Of a stretch of 64,000 nucleotides of DNA, positions 28,664 through 38,631 are shown in pieces. The DNA lies in assembly GCF_900115695.1 (NCBI RefSeq), contig NZ_FOXK01000003.1, positions 248,001 to 312,000 on the forward strand, given 5' to 3'. Numbering within the stretch: position 1 is the first letter of the stretch; every line of letters starts with the position of its first letter. This DNA is from Ectopseudomonas toyotomiensis. Lineage in GTDB: Bacteria; Pseudomonadota; Gammaproteobacteria; Pseudomonadales; Pseudomonadaceae. The notes under the pieces were generated by a model, which was given only the letters and a program-made list of their open reading frames with translations, searched no databases and was not told the DNA's origin. Made by a program: the position numbers and the translations under genes.

Positions 28664-29728
28664 TCAATGAATCTGCAATTTGCCGATTCGATCGTTATCC
28701 AGGCTGCCGAAATACAGGTAGTCGCCTACCGGCTTGACCGAGGTGATCATGCGCAGGCGCGTGCCGCTGGGGTCATGCAGGCTGCGGACGATCTCGCCTT
28801 GCTCGTTGAGGGCGATGACTAAGCCGTAGGGGATCGCCTTCGGCCACATTGCGCGTGGCAGCTTGGCCAGTTGCGACTTGAGCCAGGGGTGGCGATGGAG
28901 GAAGTCGGCGTCGGCCTTGCGCGGGGTCGGCAGTGCTACCCAGAAGGTGCCATTGCGGTCGCCCTGCAGGTTGTCCGGCAGGCCCGGCAGGTTGTCGATG
29001 AAGATGTCGTGCTGGCCGGCCTTGTCGCCCTTGAGCCAGTAGCGGGTGATGCGATAGCGATAGGTCTCGTTGACCAGTACGAAGTCCTCGTTCGCCGACA
29101 GGGCTACGCCGTTGGCGAAATACAGGTCTTTCAGCAATACGCGGGTTTCGCCGCTGGTCGGGTCATAGCTGAGCAGGCGACCGTGGGGGCGGGCCTCGAG
29201 CAGGTCGAGCAGGTAGTCCGGCTGTTCGAAGCGCGATGAGGCGTCGCTGAAGTAGATGGTGCCGTCGCTGGCGATGTCCAGGTCGTCGGTGAAGGCGAAA
29301 CGCAGGCCTTCAGCCTCGGTGGTCAGCACCTTGATCGCGCCCTGCGGGTCGATGCTCAGCAGGCCCTTGTAGGCATCGGCGACGATCAGGTTGCCACTGG
29401 CGTCGAAGTTCATGCCCAGCGGGCGGCCGCCGGTGTCAGCGAAGGTTTCCAGGCTATCGTCTGCCAGCACGCGAACGATGCGGCCGTCATGCAGGCCGGC
29501 GTAGACCCGGCCCTGGCTGTCGACGGCGGTGTCTTCCGGACCATGCACCTGGCCGCGCGCCAATAGCTCGGCTTTCATCAGGGTGTCGTTGGGCTCCAGA
29601 GCGCCCGTCATCGCCGGGGCGGGCGCGGCGTCCCAGGGCAGTGGATCGATCGGGCTGGGGGTCAGGGCCAGGTAACTGGCCGCTGCGGCCAGCAGCATGA
29701 CGATCAGGGCAAGCAGTTTCTTCAGCAT
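28664..29728 (-). CDS. Exported SMP-30/strictosidine synthase-like beta-propeller protein
   Basis: The 354-residue protein has an N-terminal signal anchor (LLALIVMLLAAAASYLAL) and a six-bladed propeller of the SMP-30/gluconolactonase/strictosidine synthase group. GPEDTAVDSQGRVYAGL, LDIASDGTIYFSDASSRF and the NGVALSANEDFVLVNET blade are visible. Family members are lactonases or esterases, but no substrate can be assigned. It is divergent from rnd; the two starts are 129 bp apart. Confidence 0.82.
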   Translation of the reverse strand: MLKKLLALIVMLLAAAASYLALTPSPIDPLPWDAAPAPAMTGALEPNDTLMKAELLARGQVHGPEDTAVDSQGRVYAGLHDGRIVRVLADDSLETFADTGGRPLGMNFDASGNLIVADAYKGLLSIDPQGAIKVLTTEAEGLRFAFTDDLDIASDGTIYFSDASSRFEQPDYLLDLLEARPHGRLLSYDPTSGETRVLLKDLYFANGVALSANEDFVLVNETYRYRITRYWLKGDKAGQHDIFIDNLPGLPDNLQGDRNGTFWVALPTPRKADADFLHRHPWLKSQLAKLPRAMWPKAIPYGLVIALNEQGEIVRSLHDPSGTRLRMITSVKPVGDYLYFGSLDNDRIGKLQIH

Positions 29729-29856
29729 TGTTGTTCTTCCGTGTCGGAGGCGGTGCGCGGCACAGATTACACAGTTCCGGTGATCGGCGGCAGGCTGCTG
29801 CCCCGTGCGCTGGCCTGGGCATATATACTGCGCGGCATTCTAGACGGGAGAGCCGC

Positions 29857-30990
29857 GTGGCTAACGACATTCACTGGATTCTTGACGACGCCAGCCTGGC
29901 TGAGCATTGCGCTGTCTGGCAGGCGCTGCCCTTCGTCGCGTTGGACACCGAGTTCATGCGCGTCGACACCTTCTATCCCATCGCTGGGTTGCTGCAGGTC
30001 AGCGGTGGCGACGGCGCCTATCTGATTGACCCCTTGCGTATCAGCGACTGGCGGCCGTTCGCCGCGCTGCTCGAAGCGCCGAGCGTGGTCAAGGTACTGC
30101 ATTCGTGCAGTGAGGATCTGGAGGTCTTCCTGCGCCTGACCGGCAGCTTGCCGGCGCCGCTGTTCGATACGCAATTGGCGGCTGGTTACCTCAATCTCGG
30201 CTTCTCCATGGGCTACTCGCGCCTGGTACAGGCGCTGCTCGATATCGAGCTGCCCAAGGGCGAAACCCGCTCCGATTGGCTGCAGCGGCCACTGTCCGAA
30301 CTCCAGGTGCGTTACGCCGCCGAGGACGTCTCGCACCTTGTCGAGGTGTACCGCGCCCTGATGGCCCGCCTGGCGCCGCAGAAGGTCGAGTGGATTCTGG
30401 AGGACGGTGCCGAGCTGGTCGCCAATCTCGGTCGTGAGATCGCCCCGGAAGATGCCTGGCGCGATGCCAAGCTGGCCTGGAAACTATCGCGCCAGCAGCA
30501 GGCCGTGCTCCGCGCGCTGTGCGCCTGGCGCGAGCGCGAGGCGCGCGCGCGCAACCAGCCACGCAATCGCATCCTGCGTGAGCATTCGTTGTGGCCGCTG
30601 GCCCGTACCCAGCCAGATAACCTGGTGGCGCTGGCGCGCATCGAGGACATGCACCCGAAAACCGTGCGTCAGGACGGGGAGACACTGCTGCAGCTGATTC
30701 GTGATGCCGCGGCGCTGCCGCCCGAGCAGTGGCCCGAAGCCTTGCCCGAGCCGTTGCCAATCGAAGCCTCTGCGCTATTGAAGAAACTGCGCGCCGTCGG
30801 CCAGCGCGAGGGCGAGCGCCTGGATATCGTGCCCGAGCTGATGCTGCGCAAGAAAACCCTGGAGGCCCTGCTGAAAAGCGGTTACCCCAATGGTCCTTAT
30901 CAATTGCCCGACTCCCTGCGTGGCTGGCGCCGGGAGCTGATGGGCCAGGCGCTGCTTGACTGCCTGGCCGCTGAAGGAGAATCCGCGTGA
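29857..30990 (+). CDS. rnd: Ribonuclease D
   Basis: The 377-residue protein has the DEDD exonuclease motifs [21 protein letters not shown] and the later YAAEDVSHL, followed by HRDC helical domains. It trims tRNA precursors from the 3' end. GTG at 29857 is the start, with GGGAG 6 nt upstream; the frame's earlier part does not read as protein. Its stop overlaps the ycgL GTG. Confidence 0.95.
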   Translation: MANDIHWILDDASLAEHCAVWQALPFVALDTEFMRVDTFYPIAGLLQVSGGDGAYLIDPLRISDWRPFAALLEAPSVVKVLHSCSEDLEVFLRLTGSLPAPLFDTQLAAGYLNLGFSMGYSRLVQALLDIELPKGETRSDWLQRPLSELQVRYAAEDVSHLVEVYRALMARLAPQKVEWILEDGAELVANLGREIAPEDAWRDAKLAWKLSRQQQAVLRALCAWREREARARNQPRNRILREHSLWPLARTQPDNLVALARIEDMHPKTVRQDGETLLQLIRDAAALPPEQWPEALPEPLPIEASALLKKLRAVGQREGERLDIVPELMLRKKTLEALLKSGYPNGPYQLPDSLRGWRRELMGQALLDCLAAEGESA

Positions 30991-31280
30991 AACGCATCTG
31001 TTCCATCTACAAAAGCCCGCGCAAGAACGAGATGTATCTCTACGTGCTCAAGGCCGAGGCTCTGACACGTGTACCCGAGGGGCTACTCGCGGTGTTCGGC
31101 CCGCCCGCGCATGCCTTCGATCTGGTGCTCAGCCCGGAGCGCCAGTTGGCTCGCGAGGACATCGCCCAGGTGCTGGAGAACCTCGACAAGCAAGGCTATC
31201 ACCTGCAGATGCCGCCCCCCGAGGAGGAGTACATTCAGCATCTGCCCGACGAACTGTTGCGCCGCAACGATCCGGTGTAA
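30987..31280 (+). CDS. YcgL domain-containing protein
   Basis: The 97-residue cytoplasmic protein matches the YcgL family ([30 protein letters not shown]). Its function is not established. It starts with GTG overlapping the rnd stop by 4 nt, so it is co-translated with ribonuclease D. That pairing is common in Pseudomonas. Confidence 0.9.
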   Translation: MKRICSIYKSPRKNEMYLYVLKAEALTRVPEGLLAVFGPPAHAFDLVLSPERQLAREDIAQVLENLDKQGYHLQMPPPEEEYIQHLPDELLRRNDPV

Positions 31281-31283
31281 GCC

Positions 31284-32216
31284 ATGCGCCTGCTGATCGC
31301 CGAAGAAGAGCATGCGTTCTACGCCGAGCGTATTCGTAGCGCCTGCCCTGAACTGCAACTGGTCGCCGGCGCACAGCTCGAACAACTGCGTGTGGTCGCC
31401 CGTGGCTGCGACCTCTGGCTGGGACAGCCCGACCTGCTCGCGCCCTTGCTACGCGACGGTGTGCGCCCGCAGTGGCTGCAATCGACCTGGGCCGGCATCA
31501 CGCCGCTGCTGGCGGAGGGATTACCGCACGACTACCGCCTGACCCGCGCTGTCGGCATCTTCGGTCAGGTGATGGCCGAATACGTGCTCGGTCATCTGCT
31601 GGCCCATGAACGGCGCCTGTTCGCCCGCCTTGCGGCGCAGGTCGAGCAGCGTTGGGATCACCGCCTGCCGCGCAGCCTGCGCGGGCGCCGCGTGTTGGTG
31701 GTCGGTTGCGGTGATATCGGTCAGGCCGTCGCCGAGTTTCTCCAGCCTTTCGGCGTGGAACTGCGTGGCGTCGCCAGTCAGGCGCGTGAGCAGGAGCCGT
31801 TTCTCGACGTGGCGGCGATGGATCAACTGCCTCATCTGGTCACTTGGGCCGATTACGTGGTCAACCTGCTGCCGGACACGCCGGCCACGCGCGACCTGTA
31901 CGATGCCCGGCTGCTTGCCCATTTCCGCCCAGAAGCGGTGCTGATCAATGCCGGGCGCGGTGTCGCCGTGGTCGATGCCGATCTGGTCGCCGCGCTTGAG
32001 CGCAACCAGTTGGCCGGCGCAGTGATCGACGTCTGTCGCGAAGAGCCGCTGCCGCCCGCTCATGTGTTCTGGAATGCACCGCGCCTGTTGCTCACCGGTC
32101 ACAGCTCGGCGCCCACCGACCCAGCGCTGATGAGTGAGCTTTTCATCGACAACCTGGCGCGCTGGCAAGCGGGAGAGCCGTTACGTGGTGAAGTGGATTT
32201 CGCTCGCGGTTACTGA
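31284..32216 (+). CDS. D-2-hydroxyacid dehydrogenase (glyoxylate/hydroxypyruvate reductase-like)
   Basis: The 310-residue protein has the NAD-binding motif VLVVGCGDIGQAVAEFLQPFG, the INAGRG segment before the catalytic Arg region, EEPLPPAHVFWNAP and the catalytic His in LLTGHSSAPT. The second-domain pattern is like GhrA. It should reduce 2-oxoacids such as glyoxylate or hydroxypyruvate, but its true substrate is not fixed. It follows ycgL by 3 bp and is probably in the rnd operon. Confidence 0.87.
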   Translation: MRLLIAEEEHAFYAERIRSACPELQLVAGAQLEQLRVVARGCDLWLGQPDLLAPLLRDGVRPQWLQSTWAGITPLLAEGLPHDYRLTRAVGIFGQVMAEYVLGHLLAHERRLFARLAAQVEQRWDHRLPRSLRGRRVLVVGCGDIGQAVAEFLQPFGVELRGVASQAREQEPFLDVAAMDQLPHLVTWADYVVNLLPDTPATRDLYDARLLAHFRPEAVLINAGRGVAVVDADLVAALERNQLAGAVIDVCREEPLPPAHVFWNAPRLLLTGHSSAPTDPALMSELFIDNLARWQAGEPLRGEVDFARGY

Positions 32217-32352
32217 ACATCGAGGCGGTGTGCATGGCGCGCCCTACTTCTGGTGGCTCCCCATGACCCGCCATTCGGCATGCGCTGCTTGGCCAGGGCT
32301 GGGGCTCAAGCTAGACTGCCGCGCTTTTTTCGCCTGAGTCCATACCGTTGCC

Positions 32353-32802
32353 ATGGCCGCCGACCTCGAACCCTTCTGGAAACGCAAGACCCTCGCCCAA
32401 CTCGATCCGGGGGAGTGGGAGTCGTTGTGCGACGGCTGTGGCCTGTGCTGCTTGCAGAAGCTCGAGGATGAGGATGATGGCGCCGTCTACTACACGCGCA
32501 TCGCCTGCAAATTGCTGGACTTGCAGACGTGTCGCTGCAGCGATTATCCCAACCGGGTCAAGCATGTGCCTGACTGCATTCAGCTCACCCCGGCGCAGGC
32601 CGATCAGTTCCAGTGGCTGCCGCCGACCTGTGCTTATCGCCTGGTCAGCGAAGGCAAGGACCTGCCACATTGGCACCATCTGGTCTCAGGCGACCCGGAC
32701 GCTGTACACGCCGAGCGCATTTCCCAATCGGGACGCATGCTCAGTGAAAACAGCGTGGCCGAAGACGACTGGGAAGATCATCTGATTTTCCGCGCGGGTT
32801 GA
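32353..32802 (+). CDS. YcgN family cysteine cluster protein
   Basis: The 149-residue protein carries several Cys residues in [11 protein letters not shown], then [13 protein letters not shown] and CIQL, the layout of the YcgN/UPF0260 family with a zinc or iron-sulfur cluster site. Its role is unknown. It starts 136 bp after the dehydrogenase and is followed by an 8-bp GC palindrome hairpin over its stop, without a T run. Confidence 0.9.
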   Translation: MAADLEPFWKRKTLAQLDPGEWESLCDGCGLCCLQKLEDEDDGAVYYTRIACKLLDLQTCRCSDYPNRVKHVPDCIQLTPAQADQFQWLPPTCAYRLVSEGKDLPHWHHLVSGDPDAVHAERISQSGRMLSENSVAEDDWEDHLIFRAG

Positions 32803-32903
32803 TTGCCGCGCGGCTTCGTGGCAAATCTGTCTCCCGTTAATGGAATTTGCCCTGTGACGCCGCTGTCAGATGCCGTCACATCCCGCATCAGGAGTTTTGC
32901 TCG

Positions 32904-34130
32904 ATGTCCCTTCGCTTGCCGTTGTACGCGTCTCTGCTGCTTCTGAGTCTGCCGGCCTTCGCTGCCACGCAGAAGGTCGATCTGGATTACCGGGTGCGCT
33001 TTCTGCCCGAGAGCAATCAGGCTGAAGTCAGCATCACTCTGGAGAAGGGCGAGTACGTGCGCAGCCTCGACTTCAATCTTGGCGAAGACGGGCGTTTCAG
33101 CGATTTCCAGGCCGATGGCCAGTGGTCGCAGGAGGTTGCCGGGCGCGGCAAGTGGCAGCCGGGCGAGGGCAAGAGCGTACTGAGCTACCGCGTGCTGATC
33201 GACAGCGAACGCAAGCCGGGGCGCTACGACGCCAGGATGACTGACGACTGGGCATTGTTCAGGGGGGACGACCTGATTCCGGCGGCCAAGCTCGATCAGC
33301 AGAACAAGACCGAGCTGGTGGCGCGCCTGCAGTTCGAGCTGCCCAAGGGCTGGAAGAGCGTGGAAACCGGTTGGCCGCGTATCGGCAAGAACCGCTTTCG
33401 CATCGATAACCCGCAGCGCAAGTTCGACCGCCCGACCGGCTGGATGCTGGCCGGCAAGCTGGGTACCCGTCGCACTCGCCTGGGTGATACCGAAATCGCC
33501 ATCTCCGCGCCGGTCGGCGAGGGCATGCGGCGCATGGATATCATGACCTTCCTCACCTTCGTCTGGCCGCAGATGCAGCAGGTGTTCCCGCGCGACCCGG
33601 ACAAGCTGCTGATCGTCGGCGCTGGGGATCCGATGTGGCGCGGCGGCCTGTCGGCGGCCAATTCCTACTTCATGCATGCTGACCGGCCCTTGGTCAGCGA
33701 GAACGGCACCAGCTCGCTGGTGCACGAACTGGTGCACGTATTCGGCCGCATCTATGGCCGCGAGCGCAGTGACTGGATCGCCGAAGGCCTGGCCGAGTAC
33801 TACGCCATCGAATTGATGCGCCGCGCCGGGGGTATCAGCGAAGACCGTTACCAGAAGATCCGCGAGCAGCTGATTCGCTGGAGCAAGCCGGTCAACAGCC
33901 TGCGTACTGACAATGCCAGCGGCCCCGTTACCGCGCGTGCGGTGCTGCTGTTGCAGGAGCTGGACCGGGAAATCCGCCAGAAGACCAAGGAAAAGGGCAA
34001 CCTGTCGCTGGATGACGTGACCCGTGGCCTGATGCGCCTGGACAAGGTCAGCACCAAGGACTTCATCGACATCACCGAAAACGTCATCGGTGGGCCGTCG
34101 AAGACGCTGGATACGCGGTTGCTGCGTTGA
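32904..34130 (+). CDS. Exported gluzincin-like metallopeptidase
   Basis: The 408-residue protein has a signal peptide (cleavage near AFAA) and an N-terminal beta domain. A zinc motif HELVH follows at His274-His278, with Glu294 in WIAEGLAEYY, the M1/M61-type gluzincin pattern. AGGAG 9 nt before 32904 fixes the start. It is probably a periplasmic peptidase or an enzyme derived from one; the substrate is unknown. It is convergent with the RNA methyltransferase. Confidence 0.78.
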   Translation: MSLRLPLYASLLLLSLPAFAATQKVDLDYRVRFLPESNQAEVSITLEKGEYVRSLDFNLGEDGRFSDFQADGQWSQEVAGRGKWQPGEGKSVLSYRVLIDSERKPGRYDARMTDDWALFRGDDLIPAAKLDQQNKTELVARLQFELPKGWKSVETGWPRIGKNRFRIDNPQRKFDRPTGWMLAGKLGTRRTRLGDTEIAISAPVGEGMRRMDIMTFLTFVWPQMQQVFPRDPDKLLIVGAGDPMWRGGLSAANSYFMHADRPLVSENGTSSLVHELVHVFGRIYGRERSDWIAEGLAEYYAIELMRRAGGISEDRYQKIREQLIRWSKPVNSLRTDNASGPVTARAVLLLQELDREIRQKTKEKGNLSLDDVTRGLMRLDKVSTKDFIDITENVIGGPSKTLDTRLLR

Positions 34131-34165
34131 GTGTTACCGCTTCGCTCCCAGTCTGCTGGTTCGAG

Positions 34166-34636
34166 TCAGAACAAGGGGCCGGAGCGGGTATTGTTACCTT
34201 TGGCCAGGCGGTCGTAGAGCACCACGTTGACCGTCGCGGCCAGGTTCATGCAGCCCTGAGTAGGGATGTACACGACTTCAGCGCCACACCAGTCGAGAAT
34301 CTCCTGCTGCAGTGAGCCGTCCTCTGGGCCGAAGATGTACAGCGCCCGGTCGGGATGGGTATAGGCGGGCAGGGCGCGTGCATCATCGACCAGTTCCACC
34401 GCCACCGGGGTGCAACCCAGCGGCAGGATCTTGCGCAAATCGTCGATGTTGATCAGCGGGATATCCTGATGAACCTTCTTGGTGTCGGTGATGAAATCCT
34501 TGGCGCGGTCGTAGCGGGTGCCGGTGTAGAACACCGAGCTGACGTCATAGCAGCCCGCCGCACGCATGATGGAGCCGACGTTTTCCGGTGATTTCGGGTT
34601 GAACAGGCCGATGCAGGCGTATCGTTTGTTGGCCAC
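34166..34636 (-). CDS. TrmH/SpoU-family RNA methyltransferase
   Basis: The 156-residue protein shows the three SPOUT motifs: NPKSPENVGSIMRAAG, the LYIFGPEDGSL strand and QGCMNLAATVNVVLYD. These form the knotted SAM site used for 2'-O methylation of RNA. It is short and lacks an extra RNA-binding domain. The target nucleotide is not predictable from sequence. Confidence 0.9.
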   Translation of the reverse strand: MANKRYACIGLFNPKSPENVGSIMRAAGCYDVSSVFYTGTRYDRAKDFITDTKKVHQDIPLINIDDLRKILPLGCTPVAVELVDDARALPAYTHPDRALYIFGPEDGSLQQEILDWCGAEVVYIPTQGCMNLAATVNVVLYDRLAKGNNTRSGPLF

Positions 34637-34683
34637 GGTGGCACTCGCAAAAGCGCCGATTATACGGTGCCGAGTGCCACGCC

Positions 34684-35025
34684 CTAGTCCTTTTTCAACA
34701 GGCTGGCCAGATCGCCAAAGGCCTTGTAGGTCGATTTGGCAGCCTGAGGGCTGGCAGTGGAGCCTTCGGCGAAATACTGCTGGTCGGTGTAGCGCGAGTG
34801 TTCGTTGTCATGACAGAACAGGCACAGCAGCTCCCAGTTGGAACCATCGGCCGGGTTGTTGTGGTGGTTGTGATCACGGTGATGCACGGTCAGTTCGCTC
34901 AGGCGCTTGCCAGAGAACTCGCGGGCGCAGCGGCCGCAGACATGGGGGTACATTTTCAGCGCTTTCTGCCGGTAGCCTTCTTCGGCCTGGGCGGACAGGT
35001 AGTAGCGGTTGTTATTGGTGCTCAT
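34684..35025 (-). CDS. yajD: HNH nuclease YajD
   Basis: The 113-residue protein has an HNH core: CGRCAREF, TVHHRDHNHHNNPADGS and LLCLFCHDNEH, the YajD pattern. I use the ATG at 35025, which has AGG 7 nt upstream; the frame opens earlier without a good ribosome-binding site. It is divergent from a small secreted protein gene. Confidence 0.88.
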   Translation of the reverse strand: MSTNNNRYYLSAQAEEGYRQKALKMYPHVCGRCAREFSGKRLSELTVHHRDHNHHNNPADGSNWELLCLFCHDNEHSRYTDQQYFAEGSTASPQAAKSTYKAFGDLASLLKKD

Positions 35026-35109
35026 GGCAGAACCTGTTATCGGGAGGTGAACGCTTGACTGGATATGTTGCCAGAATAGAACGAAAGCCAGCTGCACAGG
35101 AGATATGTC

Positions 35110-35424
35110 ATGCGCTTGCCTATGTTCGCCGTGATGATTCTGGCCTCCAGCCTTGGCGGCTTGGCCTGGGCTCAGGAACCGATGCGCATGCCGTCCGCGC
35201 CTGGGGCAGGTGCGCCGGGCACTGCGACGCCACAGCCTTACGGCCAGCCTTCCACGCCCACTACGATCAAGCGCCAGGGATCGGCGCCCCTCTTACCGCC
35301 GCCCCAGGGACAAACGCCCCCAGGGACTGCGCCGAAATCCACTGGCGATCAATCGATTCCGCAGCTCGATGAGCAACTGCGCCGCAATAGCCAGGGGCTG
35401 GACGGGCAGCGCAAGGCGGAGTGA
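35110..35424 (+). CDS. Small exported Pro/Gln-rich protein
   Basis: The 104-residue protein has a Sec signal peptide ending at LAWAQ. The mature part of about 80 residues is rich in Pro, Gly, Ala, Thr and Gln and looks unstructured. No domain is recognised and its function is unknown. AGGAG stands upstream of the ATG. A REP element starts 6 bp after its stop. Confidence 0.65.
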   Translation: MRLPMFAVMILASSLGGLAWAQEPMRMPSAPGAGAPGTATPQPYGQPSTPTTIKRQGSAPLLPPPQGQTPPGTAPKSTGDQSIPQLDEQLRRNSQGLDGQRKAE

Positions 35425-35429
35425 TCGGC

Positions 35430-35499
35430 GTAGGAGCGGCTTCAGCCAGCGATGCTGGGGAGTCGCTGCTGAAGCGGAATGCCGCCCAACCGCTCCTAC
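35430..35499. repeat. REP element between the small exported protein gene and ptrB
   Basis: GTAGGAGCGG at 35430 is inverted at 35490-35499, and TTCAGC/GCTGAA inner arms are also present around a less regular centre. The outer arm read on the minus strand supplies the TAG stop of ptrB at 35498-35496. It is the second member of the same REP family in the window. Confidence 0.8.
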
Positions 35500-37538
35500 G
35501 GGTGTGCTATCCCTAGCACACGGAACAGGAAGGCGTACTCCAGCGCCACATCCTTGATGCCCTGATAACGCCCACTCATGCCGCCATGGCCAGCGCCGAG
35601 GTCGGTCTTGAGCAGCAGCAGATTGCTGTCGGTCTTGTCGCGGCGAAGTTTGGCCACCCATTTCGCAGCTTCCCAGTACTGCACACGGCTGTCGTTGTAA
35701 CCGGCGACAGCGAGGATGGGAGGATAAGCCTGGGCGCGCACATTCTCGTAGGGCGCGTACGCCTTGATGCGCTCGAAGACCTCGGGCTGATTCGGGTCGC
35801 CCCATTCGTCGTATTCAGTGACGGTCAGCGGCAGTTCCGGGTTGAGCATGGTGTTGAGCACGTCGACGAAGGGAACTTCTGCGATGGCAGCAGCGAACAG
35901 CTCGGGGCGCTGGTTGAGCACGGCACCGATCAGCAGGCCACCGGCGCTGCCACCACTGATCGCCAGTTGTGCGGGGGTGGTCAGGCCCTCGGCAATCAGG
36001 CGTTCGGCGCTGGCGATGAAATCGCCGAAGCTGTTCTGTTTGTGCTCGAGCTTGCCGGCACGGTACCAGGCTTCGCCCATCTCGCCGCCACCGCGGATAT
36101 GCGCGATGGCGAAGACGAAACCGCGATCCAGCAGGCTCAGGCGGGCGTGGGAGAACCAGGGGTCGAGGCTCGCGCCATAGGCGCCGTAACCATAGAGATA
36201 GAGCGGTGCAGGTTTCCCTGCGGCGAATACCTCGCGCCTCGCCACCAGGCTGATCGGTATCTGCGTGCCGTCGGCCGCAGTGGCCCAGAGACGCCGACTT
36301 TCATAGGCATCGGCATCGAACGGACCTTCTACCGGTGTCTGCTTGAGGACCTGCTGAGCGCCCGTGGCCAGTTCCAGTTGGCGCACTTGCGCGGGGCGGT
36401 TCAGCGCTTCGTAGCGCAGACGGATCACCGTGCTGTGAAACTCCAGGCTGTCCTGCACGTAGAGGCTGTAAGCGGCGTCCGGTAGTTGCACGCGATAGGC
36501 TTCGGCGCCCTGCGGCTGCACTTCGAGAATCGGCAGGCCGCCTTCACGCAGGGCGAGGACGATAGCGCGCTGGTTCAGCGTGGCGCCTTCGAGCATCACC
36601 TGCGGGTCATGGGCGCGAATCTGTTGCCAGTGCGAACGTTGCGGCTGCGCCTCACTGGCGCGGTAAAGCGCGAAGTTGATGCCACTCTGATTGCTGCGAA
36701 TCAGCCAGCACCACTGGCCATCCAGCATGCCGTGATCGACATCGTATTCGTGGCCTTCCTCACGCGGTGCCAGGCAACTGAAGTCGCCCTGCGGCTGCTG
36801 CGCGTCGAGCACCCAGACCTCGCTGGTGGTCTTGCTGCCCAGTTGCAGTATCAACTGGCGCTCGGAGCTGGAGCGGTAGCAATGCAGAAAGAAGCGGCCA
36901 TCAGCTTCCTCGAATACGGCTTGCGCAGCGGCGTCGCCGATGCGGTGACGGCAGAGCTTGTAGGGGCGATGGGTGTCGTCCAGTTCGGTGAAGAACAGCG
37001 TCTGGCTGTCGTTCGCCCAGGTCATGCTGCCGTCGCAGTCGTCGAAGGGCAGTTCGCTGATCTGGCCGCTTCCCAGCTCCTTGACGAACAGGCGGTAGAT
37101 TTCCTCGCCGCTGCTGTCGAGGCTGTAGGCCAGGCGCTGCTGGTCGGGGCTGATGCTGAACGCACCGACGGAAAGAAAGCCGCCACCGGCCAGTTCGTTG
37201 GGGTCGAGCAGCAGCGCTTCACTGGCCGCGTCGACATCCAGCGAACCATCGGCAGGGCGACGGCAACGATAGTGCCGCGGATATTCGTCTCCGGCGGTGG
37301 TGCGCTGGTAGTAGAGGTAGTCGCCCCAGGGCGTCGGCAGCGACAGATCGGTCTCGCGAATGCGCCCCTTGATCTCCTCGAACAGCTGCTCGCGCAGGGC
37401 CTGTTGCGGTTCCAGCACGGCATCCAGGTAGGCGTTTTCTGCCTGCAGGTGCGCCAGCACCTCGTCGCTGTCGCGGTTTTCCAGCCAGTGATAAGGGTCG
37501 TTGCCGGCTTCCTGGCGGGCGATGGGGGCAGAGGACAT
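35496..37538 (-). CDS. ptrB: Oligopeptidase B (prolyl oligopeptidase family)
   Basis: The 680-residue serine peptidase has an N-terminal beta-propeller and a C-terminal alpha/beta-hydrolase domain. Catalytic residues are Ser531 in ISGGSAGGLLIG, Asp in AGYNDSRVQYW and His in GAGHGGMSGR. It cleaves short peptides after basic residues in the cytoplasm or periplasm. Its last codons and stop run into a REP element. A long open frame on the opposite strand is a shadow. Confidence 0.92.
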   Translation of the reverse strand: MSSAPIARQEAGNDPYHWLENRDSDEVLAHLQAENAYLDAVLEPQQALREQLFEEIKGRIRETDLSLPTPWGDYLYYQRTTAGDEYPRHYRCRRPADGSLDVDAASEALLLDPNELAGGGFLSVGAFSISPDQQRLAYSLDSSGEEIYRLFVKELGSGQISELPFDDCDGSMTWANDSQTLFFTELDDTHRPYKLCRHRIGDAAAQAVFEEADGRFFLHCYRSSSERQLILQLGSKTTSEVWVLDAQQPQGDFSCLAPREEGHEYDVDHGMLDGQWCWLIRSNQSGINFALYRASEAQPQRSHWQQIRAHDPQVMLEGATLNQRAIVLALREGGLPILEVQPQGAEAYRVQLPDAAYSLYVQDSLEFHSTVIRLRYEALNRPAQVRQLELATGAQQVLKQTPVEGPFDADAYESRRLWATAADGTQIPISLVARREVFAAGKPAPLYLYGYGAYGASLDPWFSHARLSLLDRGFVFAIAHIRGGGEMGEAWYRAGKLEHKQNSFGDFIASAERLIAEGLTTPAQLAISGGSAGGLLIGAVLNQRPELFAAAIAEVPFVDVLNTMLNPELPLTVTEYDEWGDPNQPEVFERIKAYAPYENVRAQAYPPILAVAGYNDSRVQYWEAAKWVAKLRRDKTDSNLLLLKTDLGAGHGGMSGRYQGIKDVALEYAFLFRVLGIAHP

Positions 37539-37643
37539 GGCGTGGCTCCAGAGAACGAGAGGGCGACGGCAGGGGCGCCGCGCTGGGCAAAAGCCGCTAT
37601 CATAAGCGCCCCTTTGCCAGACCTGCCACGCCGGCGCCTGCTT

Positions 37644-38117
37644 ATGATGAATGAAAACGACTACCTCCTGGCCTGGGCGGCCTACGGGATTGCTGCCCTG
37701 GGTTGCCTGTTGGTGTGGATGCGCCTGACCAGCTGGATGTGGCGTTACCTGCGTGAGCCGCTGCGGGTGTTGATGGCCGTGCTGCTGTTCAGCCCGACCA
37801 TCGTCGACCCGGCGCGCGAACTGTTCGCGCCCGCCCTCGCGGTTACCGCCATGGATATATTGCTCAAGGTTGGCAACAACGCCTGGCGCGCGGTCGCTGA
37901 TCTGGCGCTCTATAGCCTGATCGCGCTTGCCGTGTATCTAGTGTTCGTCGCTGTTCGCTGGCCCATCGAGCGTTGGTGGAAAGGGCGTCAGAGCGAGCAT
38001 GTAACCGAGCCCGACGAAGACCCGCGCACCTTGCGCGAGCGCCTGGAAGAGGACGACGACCTGCCAATTCGTGACTACGGGCGTGATCGCTCGGGGCGTA
38101 TGGAACCGCGTATTTGA
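37644..38117 (+). CDS. Conserved inner membrane protein
   Basis: This 157-residue protein has a hydrophobic N-terminal segment (LLAWAAYGIAALGCLLVW) and at least two more membrane segments to about residue 110, then a charged, acidic cytoplasmic tail rich in Arg, Asp and Glu. An ATG at 37647 is also possible. The open frame extends far upstream on the opposite strand of ptrB, but that part does not look like protein. Its function is unknown. Confidence 0.7.
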   Translation: MMNENDYLLAWAAYGIAALGCLLVWMRLTSWMWRYLREPLRVLMAVLLFSPTIVDPARELFAPALAVTAMDILLKVGNNAWRAVADLALYSLIALAVYLVFVAVRWPIERWWKGRQSEHVTEPDEDPRTLRERLEEDDDLPIRDYGRDRSGRMEPRI

Positions 38118-38180
38118 TCTGACCCCTTGCGCCTGCCGGCCCAGGCGTTCAGCATGATGGCCTTGTGCAAGGGAGGCCCG

Positions 38181-38627
38181 ATGGATTGCGTGTTCTGTGC
38201 CATTGCCGAGCGACGGCTACCCGCTCATCGTCTGTATGAAGATGAAGATTTCATCGTATTGCTGGACATCTTCCCGATGCGTCCTGCCCATGTGCTGATC
38301 GTCAGCCGTGTGCATGCGCCCTTTCTACGTGATCTGCCGCCACCGGTACGTGAGCGTCTGTTGACGCTGGCCGAGCGTATCGCTGCTGCGCTGCGCGAGG
38401 CTGGCTTTGGTAAGAACGGCATCAACCTGCTGATCAATGACGGCCCGGATTCCAATCAGCACGTGCCCCATCTCCATTTACACCTGATTCCGCGTCGGCC
38501 GGGTGACCTGCCGGCGCTGCTCTGGCGATTGCTGGTGCGTTTTCTGCCAATGGGCCGCAAGCGAATCGAAGCGCGTCTGCAAGATGAAGCCGAGCGCCTG
38601 CGCCTGATCCTCGGCAAGGAGAATTGA
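38181..38627 (+). CDS. HIT family hydrolase
   Basis: The 148-residue protein begins with CVFCAIAERRLPAHRLYEDE and has the histidine triad in HVPHLHLHLIP. HIT proteins hydrolyse nucleotide-containing substrates such as AMP-lysine or AppppA. GGGAGG just upstream of the ATG fixes the start. It is followed 4 bp later by a glutamine amidotransferase gene and is likely co-transcribed. Confidence 0.9.
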   Translation: MDCVFCAIAERRLPAHRLYEDEDFIVLLDIFPMRPAHVLIVSRVHAPFLRDLPPPVRERLLTLAERIAAALREAGFGKNGINLLINDGPDSNQHVPHLHLHLIPRRPGDLPALLWRLLVRFLPMGRKRIEARLQDEAERLRLILGKEN

Positions 38628-38631
38628 TTCG

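Noticed and set aside
32790..32813. CCGCGCGG-loop-CCGCGCGG hairpin over the stop of the YcgN gene as a terminator
   Set aside because: The stem is only 8 bp and no T run follows. It may be chance in GC-rich sequence.
36486..37643. Upstream extension of the 37644 membrane protein frame
   Set aside because: This part lies opposite ptrB, has no ribosome-binding site and does not read as protein.
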